Source of the DNA: Jonesiaceae bacterium BS-20
GTDB taxonomy: Bacteria; Actinomycetota; Actinomycetes; Actinomycetales; Cellulomonadaceae
Direction: 5' to 3'
Length of the DNA: 64,000 bases
Assembly (NCBI GenBank): GCA_039995105.1
Contig: CP146203.1
Span: 434,001-498,000 of the forward strand
Shown: in pieces, positions 55,630-64,000 of the stretch
Numbering within the stretch: position 1 is the first letter of the stretch
How the letters are laid out: the number at the start of each line of letters is the position of its first letter
The notes under the pieces: generated by a model
Seen by the model: the letters and a program-made list of their open reading frames with translations, nothing else
What the model was told of the DNA's origin: nothing
Database searches by the model: none
Translations under genes and position numbers: made by a program

Positions 55630-56047
55630 ACATGTTTTCCGTTAACGCGTAGCGATACGGCTTTCCTTACTAGGTTAGGGCCTAAAGGCCTAGGTTGGGG
55701 GCCTTGGCTCCCCGAGTCACACCCGCGTGTTGACCAGTGGGCCGGACGATTTTCTGCCAAGGGTAAAACGTTTGCAATGGGCGGGTTGCTTAGGGTCAAA
55801 TCTGGCATGGAAATGCCCCTATTGGGGTAAGAAAAGAGTTTCCCGATGCCGCAGGACATTACCTGCCGCAACGTTCGCCTGAAGCGAAATTCTTGTCAGG
55901 CATCGGCAATCTCATTTTTTGTGCCTCGCGCCGGGTCCCAGCAGCCCATCCCCAGGCCGGGTTTCAGAGGCCGGGTACCAATTTTTTGGTCCGTGCCTCT
56001 GAAACCCGCAGTCGCAGTGCTCCGGCTGGGGCGCAGTGGTGCGGGGG
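55630..56047. other. Intergenic stretch upstream of kgd
   Basis: About 420 bases between the ABC permease stop and the kgd start. It must hold the kgd promoter. It contains a GC-rich repetitive stretch with GGGCCTAAAGGCCTAGG near 55678-55694 and the palindrome described separately. No gene, tRNA or riboswitch recognised. Confidence 0.45.
55958..56008. repeat. Palindromic element, second copy of the GGGTTTCAGAG family
   Basis: A perfect 14-base inverted repeat, CGGGTTTCAGAGGC (55958-55971) and its complement (55995-56008), with an inner stem ACCAA/TTGGT. Arm core and architecture match the palindrome at 45196-45254, while loops differ. No T run follows on either strand, so it is not a plain terminator. 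Confidence 0.7.
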
Positions 56048-56833
56048 TTAGGAAATATCCTTGCGCAGCGTGGTGTAGCGGCCGATTACCGCAAAGATCA
56101 CCGCGTAAGACGTAAGCAAGATGGCGCCGGCCCAAAGCGGGAGTAATTCGGTCCCCATCATGGAGTAGAAACTGCCACCCGCAATGGCGTCACCCACCGA
56201 GCCCGGTAAGAACTTAGCAATGTTCTCACCCCAGCTGGCCATAGGTAGGGCCATGCGTGCGATTGGTTCGATGAACTGGGTGAATACGAGCAGGGTAACG
56301 ATTGCTGCAACCTGGTTTGGAATCAGTGCGCCAATGCCAACGCCCACCAAAAGCCACAGGGTGATGGCCAAAACCGAGCGCCCAATGATGGCCCAGGTAG
56401 AGGCCTGCCCTAGAAGCGGATCCACACCGTTGGCGTTGAGCGCAATTGCGCCAAGTCCCACGCAACCCAGGGTTCCGGCAACGCCGTACATGAGGCCCAT
56501 GGGGATGCCCGCGATCATCTTAGCGACCAGCATTTTGCCGCGTTGCGGTGTTCCAAGCAGCGTGTTGGTGATGGTCTTGTGGCGGTACTCTCCGGTAATT
56601 GAGAGCACTCCAATGAGGGCCGGAAAGATGTAACCAAAGCTGGCGGCAGTGGTGTAGACGGTCGAAACCGCGCTGCCACTTGGCATACCCATTTCGCCTG
56701 AAACGCCGGGGGAAAAGGTGAATGCCAGTGCGGCTGCGGTCAGGCCCATGTAGAGGACCATGATGATCAAGAGCAGCCACCACATCCGGGTGGAGAAGAA
56801 CTTGCGATACTCGCTAAGCAGGTTGGCGGTCAT
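56048..56833 (-). CDS. ABC-2-type exporter permease
   Basis: A 261-residue membrane protein with six helices, typical of ABC-2 permeases encoded with BcrA-like ATPases. N-terminus MTANLLSEYRKFFSTRMWW and the following helices match the class; GEYRHKTITNTLLGTPQRGKMLVAK is the usual coupling region. Its ATG overlaps the ATPase stop (TAATG). Substrate unknown. Confidence 0.85.
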   Translation of the reverse strand: MTANLLSEYRKFFSTRMWWLLLIIMVLYMGLTAAALAFTFSPGVSGEMGMPSGSAVSTVYTTAASFGYIFPALIGVLSITGEYRHKTITNTLLGTPQRGKMLVAKMIAGIPMGLMYGVAGTLGCVGLGAIALNANGVDPLLGQASTWAIIGRSVLAITLWLLVGVGIGALIPNQVAAIVTLLVFTQFIEPIARMALPMASWGENIAKFLPGSVGDAIAGGSFYSMMGTELLPLWAGAILLTSYAVIFAVIGRYTTLRKDIS

Positions 56834-57804
56834 TAGTTTGCCTCCGGTTGAATCGGCGCTTGTGGTGCCTGTTGTGCTTGGGGAGCCGATGCCTGTGGCT
56901 GCGTTTGCGGTGCGGGGTCGCTGGTCAGGCGCAGGAACGCGTCTTCGAGCGTCTCTGAAATATCGGTGAGTTCGTGCAGCGCAATCCCGTTTTCGAAGAG
57001 TTGGGCGCCGATCTGTGCCATTGGCTGGTTGTGCACCACGAATGCCGGTCCGGCCTGTTCGAGCGCCCAGTTCTGGGTGCGAGCCAAATCAAGCAGCTGC
57101 TGGGGCTGCGGGGTGGCAAGTCGCACCTGAGGTGCCGAAAACTCGTGCATCTGGGTGATCGATGAGTTGTGCCGTAGTTGCCCGTGGGAAATGATCACCA
57201 CGTCATCTACTGACTGTTGGACCTCAGAAAGAATGTGGCTCGACACCAAGACGGTCTTACCTTCGGAGGCAAGGTAGCGCAGGAAGTCGCGCAGCCACCG
57301 AATGCCCTGGGGGTCCAAACCATTGGCTGGCTCGTCCAGCAGCAGATAGTCGGGGTCGCCGAGTAAGGCAGTGGCCAGTGCTAGCCGCTGACGCATTCCC
57401 ATGGAGAACTCGGATACCCGCTTCTTTGCGGCGCTTGATAGCCCCACAATGTCCAAAACCTGGGCGCAGCGACTGTCTGGTGCCTGTGCCAATGGGGCAT
57501 AGCAGCGTAGGTGATCTAGCGCGGTGCGGCCGGGGTGAAAGTTGGTGGCATCCAGGGCGGAGCCCACGGAAGATGCTGGGTGTTTCAGGGATGCGTACGG
57601 AACACTACCAAAGGTTGCGGTTCCAGAGCTGGCCTTGGTGAGGCCAAGCAAAACCCTCAAGGTAGTGGTCTTGCCCGATCCGTTTGGGCCCAAGAATCCG
57701 GTCACCCGGCCTGGCCAAACGGAAAAGGATAGATCATCAACCGCTTTGAAGCGGCCAAAGTTCTTAGTCAGGTTGAAGATGTGAATGGGTTCATGATCGC
57801 TCAT
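56833..57804 (-). CDS. ABC transporter ATP-binding protein (BcrA-like)
   Basis: A ~323-residue ATPase: Walker A GPNGSGKTT, signature FSMGMRQRLALA (a variant of LSGGQ), Walker B YLLLDEPANGLDP and the switch His in VLVSSHIL. The C-terminal ~80 residues hold the accessory domain of BcrA/DrrA types and a Gln/Pro/Ala-rich tail. The ATG at 57804 (MSDHEPIHIF) is preferred to one four codons earlier. With its permease it may export an antibiotic or lipid; a two-component system lies directly upstream. Confidence 0.9.
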   Translation of the reverse strand: MSDHEPIHIFNLTKNFGRFKAVDDLSFSVWPGRVTGFLGPNGSGKTTTLRVLLGLTKASSGTATFGSVPYASLKHPASSVGSALDATNFHPGRTALDHLRCYAPLAQAPDSRCAQVLDIVGLSSAAKKRVSEFSMGMRQRLALATALLGDPDYLLLDEPANGLDPQGIRWLRDFLRYLASEGKTVLVSSHILSEVQQSVDDVVIISHGQLRHNSSITQMHEFSAPQVRLATPQPQQLLDLARTQNWALEQAGPAFVVHNQPMAQIGAQLFENGIALHELTDISETLEDAFLRLTSDPAPQTQPQASAPQAQQAPQAPIQPEAN

Positions 57805-57805
57805 A

Positions 57806-57838
57806 AGAACGAGCATAGTGTTCTAGTGTCAATAGAAC
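57806..57838. promoter_or_regulatory. Operator-like GTTCTA inverted repeats before the ABC exporter genes
   Basis: AGAAC (57806-57810), GTTCTA (57820-57825) and TAGAAC (57833-57838) form two overlapping inverted repeats immediately upstream of the ATPase start. The position suits a repressor or response-regulator site that controls the exporter operon. Confidence 0.4.
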
Positions 57839-58027
57839 AACTTTTGTCGTAATTCTATCCCACAATATGATTGCTCATGCCAAATTGTCGGCGCGCTGCC
57901 GCAAGACTGGAGGCCAGGGATCGTACTCGTGAGGTCTCGTGTTTGTGAGACCTGCTGCTCGCGAGGCCTTCTGCTCGTCAGGAAGTGCTGGAGCCGCGGC
58001 GGGGAAGTTTGCGGCCGCCCGGTCTGC

Positions 58028-59137
58028 CTACTTCTCGACTTCGGGCTGCGCCGCTTCCCGTGGCAGGCGCACGCTAATGCGCGCACCGCGTTTGGACGGA
58101 AGCGCGGATACATGGCCGCCGTGCAGGTCAACGGCCCACCGCACAATCGCAAGCCCAATCCCGGTCCCACCGGAAGATGGGTGATTAGCCGCGGTGGTGT
58201 TGGCAGAGCCACGCGCAAAGCGCTGAAATACGCGCTCGCGGTCTTCTTGAGCGATTCCGGGCCCCTCGTCAAGGAACTCGAGGACCACCTCGGTGCCTTC
58301 GAACCGGGCGGTGACGGTTACTTGGCCGTCATAGGGGGAGTGTCTGATCGAGTTCTGCACCAGATTGACCACAATCTGGCGCAACCGCTCGGGATCAGAA
58401 GCGACAGAAAGCTCACCCGGAATCACGTCAACCACAAAGTTCAAGCCCTTGCCGGCATCGAGCATAGTCAGTGAGTCCACGCAATCCTGCAGGAACTCCT
58501 TAAGGGGAACCTCCTCGATCCGTAGCTCGGCTGCGCCGGCCTCAATGCGAGACAAATCAAGCAGATATGAAATCAACCGGGTCAAACGCTCGGTCTGCAC
58601 CAAGGCGGTGTTCATGGTTGCGGGCGTTGGCTCAACCACCCCGTCAACAAGGTTTTCGAGTTGTGCCTGAAGGGCCGCAACCGGGGTACGCAACTCATGA
58701 GAAACGTTGGCAATAACGTCGCGGCGTGCCTGATCGGCGGAAGCGATTTCCTCGGTCATGGCGTTAAATGCGGTTGCCAGTTGTCCTACCTCGTCGCGGG
58801 AGGTAGCCCGGACCCGTTGGGAATAATCACCATCGGCCATGGCCCGCACGGCGGCGGTCATCTCCCGCAGCGGAGAGGTGATGCCGTTCGAAATCAGGAG
58901 TGTAAATGCAAGCGAGATCGAGATTGCAAGGGGGAAAGACTTGGTGGGGCCAAGCCCGTTGCGCAACCCCCACCAAGTAATGAGAACCGCAATGGTGACC
59001 GAAACTAGAACCACGACCGAAAGTTTTACCTTCATGCTCCGGGCATGATCAAGGGGGCGAACATCAGGGATGTTCGCCCGCAACTTTGGGGTGTGCCGGT
59101 GCTCTTGGTGCGGGTTGTGGTCGGGGGAAGTGGTCAC
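58028..59137 (-). CDS. Sensor histidine kinase (BaeS-like)
   Basis: A 369-residue kinase with two closely spaced helices (about 38-58 and 67-85), almost no extracellular loop, a HAMP domain, the H box VIANVSHELRTPVAALQ with His147, N box NLVQNSIRHS, and G boxes DEGPGIAQED and GGTGIGLAI. The very short sensor loop is typical of kinases that sense the membrane or an adjacent transporter. It lies 3 bases after the regulator gene and precedes the ABC exporter. Confidence 0.9.
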   Translation of the reverse strand: MTTSPDHNPHQEHRHTPKLRANIPDVRPLDHARSMKVKLSVVVLVSVTIAVLITWWGLRNGLGPTKSFPLAISISLAFTLLISNGITSPLREMTAAVRAMADGDYSQRVRATSRDEVGQLATAFNAMTEEIASADQARRDVIANVSHELRTPVAALQAQLENLVDGVVEPTPATMNTALVQTERLTRLISYLLDLSRIEAGAAELRIEEVPLKEFLQDCVDSLTMLDAGKGLNFVVDVIPGELSVASDPERLRQIVVNLVQNSIRHSPYDGQVTVTARFEGTEVVLEFLDEGPGIAQEDRERVFQRFARGSANTTAANHPSSGGTGIGLAIVRWAVDLHGGHVSALPSKRGARISVRLPREAAQPEVEK

Positions 59138-59140
59138 CGG

Positions 59141-59908
59141 TTACTCAGCTGGTGGCTCAAAGGCGTAGCCCACACCGTGAACGGTGCGGATCAAGTCAGC
59201 GCCCAGTTTGCGGCGCAGCGCCTTAATGTGTGAGTCGACCGTGCGCGTACCGGATGCATCAACCCAGTCCCAAACCTCGGCCAGGAGGTGCTCACGTGTC
59301 TGTACGGTCTTTGGAGACGAGGCCAGCATCACGAGTAACTCGAACTCGGTTGGGGTTAGGTGAACTTCTTCGCCAGCACGGTGCACGCGGCGCTGAGCGC
59401 GGTCAATGACCACGTCACCGATTGAAATAGTCGAGTCGGCACTCGAACCGGTCGAGGCCTGTGCGGCGCGGTCCACCCGGCGCAGCAGGGCTTTGAGGCG
59501 AGCAGCGAGTTCACGCATCGAAAAAGGCTTGGTCATGTAGTCGTCCGCGCCCACGCCCAAACCAATGAGCATGTCGGTTTCATCATCGCGTGCGGTCAAC
59601 ATCAAGACCGGAATGGGGTTCTCGGCTTGGATGCGGCGGCAGACCTCAAGTCCGTCAATGCCCGGAAGCATAACGTCTAGGACTACGGCATCCGGACGGA
59701 TACGTGCGGCAGCCTCGACTCCGCTCAATCCATCGCGAGCAACCTCGGTGCGCCAGCCCTCGGAGGTGAGCCGTTGAGCAATTGCGGTTGCAATTGCTGG
59801 TTCGTCTTCCACAATCAAAATTGTGGGTGGCGTAGCAAACTGACGGCCTTGTGACCCATCAAGGGGTGCGTTTCCAAATGACATACTCAAACTTTGGCAC
59901 AGATTCAT
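59141..59908 (-). CDS. OmpR-family response regulator
   Basis: A 255-residue regulator: receiver with VEDEP, phospho-acceptor Asp78 in VVLDVMLPGIDG and KPFSMRE; winged helix with HLTPTEFELLVMLASSPKTVQTREHLLAEVWDW. An N-terminal extension of ~25 residues precedes the receiver; ATG at 59908 has AAGG upstream, ATG 59884 does not. First gene of the regulator-kinase pair. Confidence 0.9.
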   Translation of the reverse strand: MNLCQSLSMSFGNAPLDGSQGRQFATPPTILIVEDEPAIATAIAQRLTSEGWRTEVARDGLSGVEAAARIRPDAVVLDVMLPGIDGLEVCRRIQAENPIPVLMLTARDDETDMLIGLGVGADDYMTKPFSMRELAARLKALLRRVDRAAQASTGSSADSTISIGDVVIDRAQRRVHRAGEEVHLTPTEFELLVMLASSPKTVQTREHLLAEVWDWVDASGTRTVDSHIKALRRKLGADLIRTVHGVGYAFEPPAE

Positions 59909-60102
59909 GGGTTTAGCCTTGGCAAACGCTGGATAGTTCCTGTAAATACTCGGGAGAAACTGCGGAGATCAATAATGTGACTGGGAAACACCAATAAATA
60001 ATGCGCAGTACATAGGGTTTCTATTAGGATCAATGACACTATGAATTCTGACGATTCCCCCCGACATAGACCCAGCCCCGCCGAGCGAGTGGGTGACACC
60101 GA

Positions 60103-61446
60103 GTGAGTGACTGGATTTCCGTACTTATTGGTGTGATTCTCACAGCAGGCACCGCGGTCTTTGTGGCTTCCGAGTTTGCCCTCGTAACTATTGACCCGGC
60201 CACGGCCAAGGATCTACACAAAGATCCCGAAGGTGCCGTGAAAAAGGTTGGCTGGCGCACCCGCTCCTTGCGGCACAGCCTGAAACACCTTTCGACTGAA
60301 CTATCTTCTTCCCAGGTGGGTATCACCATCACCACCATTTTGTTGGGATACACCGCGCAGCCAGCCCTGGTTCGGATCTTTTCCGGATGGCTTGGCGAGA
60401 CCGGGCTCGCTACGGCCACCGCATCCGTGGTGGCCGGAACCGTGGCCTTTATCTTGGTTAACGCGTTCTCCATGGTGTTTGGTGAGCTAATTCCCAAGAA
60501 CTTTGCGCTGAGTGCCCCCATGGGCACCGCAATGATCGCCGTGCCAATTCAAGCAATCTTCACCAAGATCGCCCGCCCCGTGATCGTTGTGCTTAACAAC
60601 TCCGCCAATGCGGTGCTGCACAAGATGGGCATTGAACCGAAGGAAGAACTGTCAGGCGCGCGGTCCGCAACCGAGCTGGCGTTCTTGGTGAAGCGCTCTG
60701 CGGAGCTTGGCACCCTAGATTCCTCTGTGGCTACCTTGATTACCAACGCGGTCGACTTTGAAGAGCTGACAGCGGTTGACGTCATGACCGACCGTACCCG
60801 CATGGTCGTCATTAATCGGGACTTCAGTGCCCAAGACGTTATTAATACCGCACACAGTTCCGGTCACTCGCGCTTCCCGCTTATCGGAGAGTCACGCGAT
60901 GAGATCTTGGGGCTGGTGCACCTGCGTAAAGCAATCGCGGTGCCGTTTGAAAAGCGTGCCGAGGTTCCTGCGGCCGCGCTGCTCGTTGATGCGCCACAGG
61001 TTCCGGAGACGGTACGGTTAGGTCCCCTGCTCGTTCAGCTCCGTGAGTTTGGCATGCAATTTGCCATTGTGGTTGATGAGTACGGCGGCACTTCTGGCGT
61101 GGTCACACTTGAAGACGTGGTCGAAGAGCTCGTGGGCGATGTTGCAGATGAACACGATGCGCGCCGAGGGGGAGTCCTTAAGGCTTCCGACGGCACGTGG
61201 GCTGTTCCGGGTGACCTGCGCCCAGATGAGTTGGAAGACCGCATTGACGTAGACCTTCCCGAGGATCCCGACTATGAAACCCTTGGCGGCCTAGTTATGA
61301 AGGAATTGGGCCGGATTCCAAGTGTGGGAGACACCGTAACCGCGACCGACAGCACCGGGCAAACAACGGTGACGCTGACGGTCGAGTCGATGGATGGGCG
61401 CCGAGTCGAGCGCCTACGGGTAGCGGTGGAGGCAGCACATGAGTAA
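60103..61446 (+). CDS. CNNM/CorC-family protein with CBS domains (hemolysin-like)
   Basis: A 447-residue protein: DUF21 membrane domain (~1-190, with VASEFALVTIDPA and VFGELIPKNFAL), a CBS pair (~210-330, with DVMTDRTRMVVI and FGMQFAIVVDEYGGTSGVVTLEDV) and a C-terminal CorC_HlyC domain. The family transports or regulates Mg2+ and Co2+ efflux. GTG start; overlaps the next gene by 8 bases, an arrangement seen for paired paralogues in many Gram-positive bacteria. Confidence 0.9.
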   Translation: MSDWISVLIGVILTAGTAVFVASEFALVTIDPATAKDLHKDPEGAVKKVGWRTRSLRHSLKHLSTELSSSQVGITITTILLGYTAQPALVRIFSGWLGETGLATATASVVAGTVAFILVNAFSMVFGELIPKNFALSAPMGTAMIAVPIQAIFTKIARPVIVVLNNSANAVLHKMGIEPKEELSGARSATELAFLVKRSAELGTLDSSVATLITNAVDFEELTAVDVMTDRTRMVVINRDFSAQDVINTAHSSGHSRFPLIGESRDEILGLVHLRKAIAVPFEKRAEVPAAALLVDAPQVPETVRLGPLLVQLREFGMQFAIVVDEYGGTSGVVTLEDVVEELVGDVADEHDARRGGVLKASDGTWAVPGDLRPDELEDRIDVDLPEDPDYETLGGLVMKELGRIPSVGDTVTATDSTGQTTVTLTVESMDGRRVERLRVAVEAAHE

Positions 61447-62482
61447 TTCGCTAGCAATATTTATTGGTGTAGTTCTGCTCATTGTGAATGCATTCTTTGT
61501 GGGGGCAGAATTTGCTGTTCTGTCAGCACGGCGTAGTTCGATTGAACCGTTGGCGGCAGCTGGCAACAAGAAGGCCAAGACAGTTTTATGGGCCATGGAG
61601 CACGTGTCGCTCATGCTCGCGGCCTGCCAATTAGGTGTCACCGCGTGTTCAGTTGCGCTAGGTACCCTGGCGGAGCCGGCAATTGCTAGTGCACTCACGC
61701 CGTTCCTTGAGACCATCCGGGTTCCTGAGGCGCTGATCCACCCGATCGCGTTCGCTGTTTCGCTTGGAATTGTGGTGTACCTGCACGTGGTTGTTGGGGA
61801 AATGATCCCTAAGAACCTGTCGGTTTCGAGCCCGGAGAAGCTAGTTCTTCTGCTCGGTCCGCCACTGGTGTGGGTAGCCCGTGCCTTGCGTCCGATTCTG
61901 CGAGCCCTTGATTGGACCGCTAACCACGTGGTGCGTTGGGCCGGTGTGGTTCCCAAGGGTGAGGTGGCCTCGACCTTCACCGCGGAACAGGTGCAATCGA
62001 TTGTGGAGCACTCCCAGGAGGAGGGCATTTTGAGGGACGAACAGGGACTGCTCGCCGGTGCGATTGAATTCTCATCGCGCACCGCAGGCGACGTAATGAT
62101 CCCGGTTGAAAAACTCGTTACTCTCACAGAAGGCTTCACCCCTGCGGACTTGGAAAAGGAAGTCACTCGCACTGGGTTCAGTCGATTCCCCATTACAGAC
62201 ACCACCGGCGATGTCATTGGCTACGTGCACCTGAAGGACGTGCTGTACGCCGGTACACAGCGCAGGGATGAGCCGCTGGCCCGGTTCAGGTACCGCCCGC
62301 TTGCCGTATCCGTATTAACCGATGAGGTGGAAGACTCATTAGTTGCAATGCAGCGGTCGGGTGCTCACCTGGCCCGCGTCATGGACGGCGATGCCCTCGT
62401 AGGAGTCGTGTTCCTCGAGGACATTATTGAGGAGCTCGTAGGTGAAGTCCGGGACGCCATGCAACGCAATACCTGGAGCTAG
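61439..62482 (+). CDS. CNNM/CorC-family protein, short paralogue
   Basis: A 347-residue paralogue of the preceding gene: DUF21 domain (FVGAEFAVLSARRSSIEP; VVGEMIPKNLSV) and a CBS pair (DVMIPVEKLVTL; HLARVMDGDALVGVVFLEDIIEEL), but no CorC_HlyC domain. The two proteins may act as a heteromer. It starts inside the end of the upstream gene (ATGAGTAA). Confidence 0.9.
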   Translation: MSNSLAIFIGVVLLIVNAFFVGAEFAVLSARRSSIEPLAAAGNKKAKTVLWAMEHVSLMLAACQLGVTACSVALGTLAEPAIASALTPFLETIRVPEALIHPIAFAVSLGIVVYLHVVVGEMIPKNLSVSSPEKLVLLLGPPLVWVARALRPILRALDWTANHVVRWAGVVPKGEVASTFTAEQVQSIVEHSQEEGILRDEQGLLAGAIEFSSRTAGDVMIPVEKLVTLTEGFTPADLEKEVTRTGFSRFPITDTTGDVIGYVHLKDVLYAGTQRRDEPLARFRYRPLAVSVLTDEVEDSLVAMQRSGAHLARVMDGDALVGVVFLEDIIEELVGEVRDAMQRNTWS

Positions 62483-62784
62483 ACGCTAGCTCAGTGTTAC
62501 TCCAAGCACACCCTGTCCCACCCTTTAGGACGTAAGCCCTAATGATTTGGGGGTGACTGTTGAAAACTCAACGCTCACCCCCAAATCGCGTGCGGGGGAG
62601 GTTGGTTTTCCACAGGGGGTTGGCTATGCTTTTGGAGGCACAGCAGCCGGGACCGGGTGAATTATTCCCTGACGTTCCGCATACGGTGGCAAGTGAAGCA
62701 TGTAGATAGGCTGCTCAAGCCCAAATGCCTAACGTGCATTTGGGTGTTGTGTGGCCAAAAACAGGCGAGTAGTAGGGGGAGTGA
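62483..62784 (+). other. Leader with two hairpins before the peptidase gene
   Basis: About 300 non-coding bases. A perfect 13-base inverted repeat, GATTTGGGGGTGA and its complement (62544-62556 and 62575-62587), with an inner GTTGA/TCAAC stem, probably ends the CNNM transcript. Further on CCCAAATGC (62720-62728) pairs with GCATTTGGG (62736-62744), followed by TGTTGTGT, 40 bases before the peptidase start. The segment between could be a structured leader; a c-di-AMP riboswitch is usual for such genes in actinobacteria, but I could not match its conserved core. Confidence 0.45.
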
Positions 62785-63963
62785 GTGGCACAGCGTGAGG
62801 CGAAGGCGGAGAACAATCTTCCGTTGACTCGCAAAGCTATGCGTGAGGCGGCACTAGCCACTCAGCAAGAGATCCAGGTATCTCAGCTTTCTGACTCCGG
62901 GGCCACTCCACCTGCTAACATCCCACAAGCACCCGTTATGACCCGGGCTATGCTCCGGGCTCGCCAAGAGTCTGTTCCATCGGTTGCTCCAATTGTTCCC
63001 GTGAGCGCCTTTGATGAGGTTGTAGTTCCAGAATTTGATTTGAGCGATCCGCGCGATGCGATGTGCCACGACCACGCTCAGGAGAGCGCTGCGTATAGTC
63101 GCCGCGCACAGCAGCAGGAAGCCACCGCGAAGTTTGCCACTCGCGCAAGCCGCAGGGATGCAACGCCGGTCATTATGTTGGACTCTGTGCCAACTTGGGA
63201 CGCGGTTAACCCTTTGACCGATGCTGAGCCAGAGGCGCGCAAGGCAGCTAAACCTACGCGCGCAAATCGTGGCCGCTTGGCTTCCAAGGTTGCCGTTTTG
63301 GCCTCCCTAGCGATGGCAACGGTGGCAGCTCCAGTTGCACTAGCGCACTCGCCAGAGCCAGAAGCTGAGCCTGTTGCTGAAGAAGCACCCGTGCAGTTGG
63401 TAGGCCCAAGCACTGCGGAGGTAGTTGCATCTCCTCAGCATGTAGACGCTATTCCTAGCGGTATTGCCCAACAGACTTCAGTGGATGATCGAGTAGTTCA
63501 GGTTGCCGCACGCTCTGATATTCGTACCCCGTTGAGTGGTTGCGACAGCAGCCAGAGCGCTCCGGGAGAGAATGGCCAGCTAGATGTCAAGGATCTCTGC
63601 TCAGTAAAGAGGGGGCACACCCTCAGAGCTGATGCCGCAGTTGCCTTCCTAGCTCTAGATGAGGCATACCAGGCTAAGTTCGGTACGCCCATGTGTCTAA
63701 CGGACGCATACCGTCCGCTCGAAACCCAGCGGACGCTCAAGATTCAAAAGGGTAGCCTTGCAGCTACCCCGGGCACTTCCAACCACGGTTGGGGCCTTGC
63801 CGTAGATATCTGTAACACGACGTATCACGCCCAGAATAAGTGGGAGTGGCTCAATGAGAACGCTCCACGATTTGGCTGGGCGCAGCCGTCCTGGGCATCA
63901 CGTTCATATGAACCCTGGCACTGGGAATTTACCGATGCCGTCCAAAGCCAACGCGCAAATTAA
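62785..63963 (+). CDS. D-alanyl-D-alanine carboxypeptidase (VanY/M15 family) with long N-terminal tail
   Basis: A 392-residue protein. The first ~165 residues are a charged, probably cytoplasmic tail; a membrane helix or signal-anchor lies near 166-187 (VAVLASLAMATVAAPVALA); then a Glu/Pro/Ala-rich linker and an M15 domain: CLTDAYRPLETQ, TSNHGWGLAVDI with zinc ligands His334 and Asp341, and EPWHWEF with His379. It trims D-Ala from peptidoglycan stems outside the membrane. GTG start with AGGGGGA upstream. The length of the N-terminal tail is unusual for the family. Confidence 0.87.
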   Translation: MAQREAKAENNLPLTRKAMREAALATQQEIQVSQLSDSGATPPANIPQAPVMTRAMLRARQESVPSVAPIVPVSAFDEVVVPEFDLSDPRDAMCHDHAQESAAYSRRAQQQEATAKFATRASRRDATPVIMLDSVPTWDAVNPLTDAEPEARKAAKPTRANRGRLASKVAVLASLAMATVAAPVALAHSPEPEAEPVAEEAPVQLVGPSTAEVVASPQHVDAIPSGIAQQTSVDDRVVQVAARSDIRTPLSGCDSSQSAPGENGQLDVKDLCSVKRGHTLRADAAVAFLALDEAYQAKFGTPMCLTDAYRPLETQRTLKIQKGSLAATPGTSNHGWGLAVDICNTTYHAQNKWEWLNENAPRFGWAQPSWASRSYEPWHWEFTDAVQSQRAN

Positions 63964-64000
63964 GTTCATCCCTTGCCGCCCGTATGAGAAACGGACACAT

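Noticed and set aside
62590-62720. c-di-AMP (ydaO-yuaA) riboswitch before the peptidase gene
   Set aside because: Context is right and CGGGTGAAT is suggestive, but the other conserved blocks of the class could not be found by eye; kept only as a question.

Overview
The window is a contiguous piece of an actinobacterial (Actinomycetota) chromosome of moderate GC. The order fits the Micrococcales and relatives, although I cannot name a genus. The evidence is a set of lineage-marker genes: mtrA-mtrB-lpqB followed by comF, hpf and secA; a SigH/RsrA pair next to a 24-residue bL37 ribosomal protein gene; the rsgA-aroA-hisN group; the fused E2/E1 2-oxoglutarate dehydrogenase (Kgd/OdhA); an Rv3235-family protein; and a surface protein with an LAXTG (class E sortase) signal. 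No rRNA, tRNA, IS element, integrase or CRISPR array was seen.

Layout. 1-5.8 kb is a cell-surface region: a secreted SH3 protein cut by the window edge, an AT3 acyltransferase, an unknown protein and a large LAXTG-anchored Ig-repeat protein. 5.8-11.6 kb (minus strand) is a five-gene anaerobic respiration operon (dmsA, dmsB, dmsC, a TorD-type chaperone and a ferredoxin/zinc protein). 11.8-19.1 kb mixes conserved envelope genes (RDD protein, SpoIIM protein) with three accessory cassettes: an ATPase/RloB pair resembling AbiL phage defence, a Fic protein with an elaborate operator, and an Xre/RES toxin-antitoxin pair. 19.2-25 kb (minus) is the DUF58-MoxR-DUF4350-DUF4129-membrane protein operon. 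25-34 kb (plus) is mtrA-mtrB-lpqB, comF, hpf, secA. 34-37 kb is divergent pdxS/pdxR. 37-45 kb holds a LysM protein, an AGCS amino-acid symporter behind a structured leader RNA, an HTH/membrane protein pair, and a SAF-domain/CpaE-like pair. 45-51 kb is hisN-rsgA-aroA, a DoxX protein, sigH-rsrA and bL37. 51-60 kb is an SGNH-like protein, kgd, an ABC exporter and a two-component system. 60-64 kb has two CNNM/CorC proteins and a VanY-type peptidase.

Most notable observations: (1) the ATPase/RloB pair lies between two near-identical ~33-bp direct repeats that duplicate the 3' end of the RDD gene, like an integrated cassette with attachment sites but no integrase; (2) a four-half-site nested dyad in front of the fic gene; (3) a leader RNA before the AGCS symporter whose closing stem and intrinsic terminator are mutually exclusive, like a riboswitch of no class I recognise; (4) a PdxR/MocR regulator whose PLP-binding lysine is replaced by glutamine; (5) a dispersed palindromic element present twice; (6) a well-spaced SigH/SigR-type promoter in front of sigH.

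All family assignments come from reading protein sequences and motifs by eye; no database search was possible.
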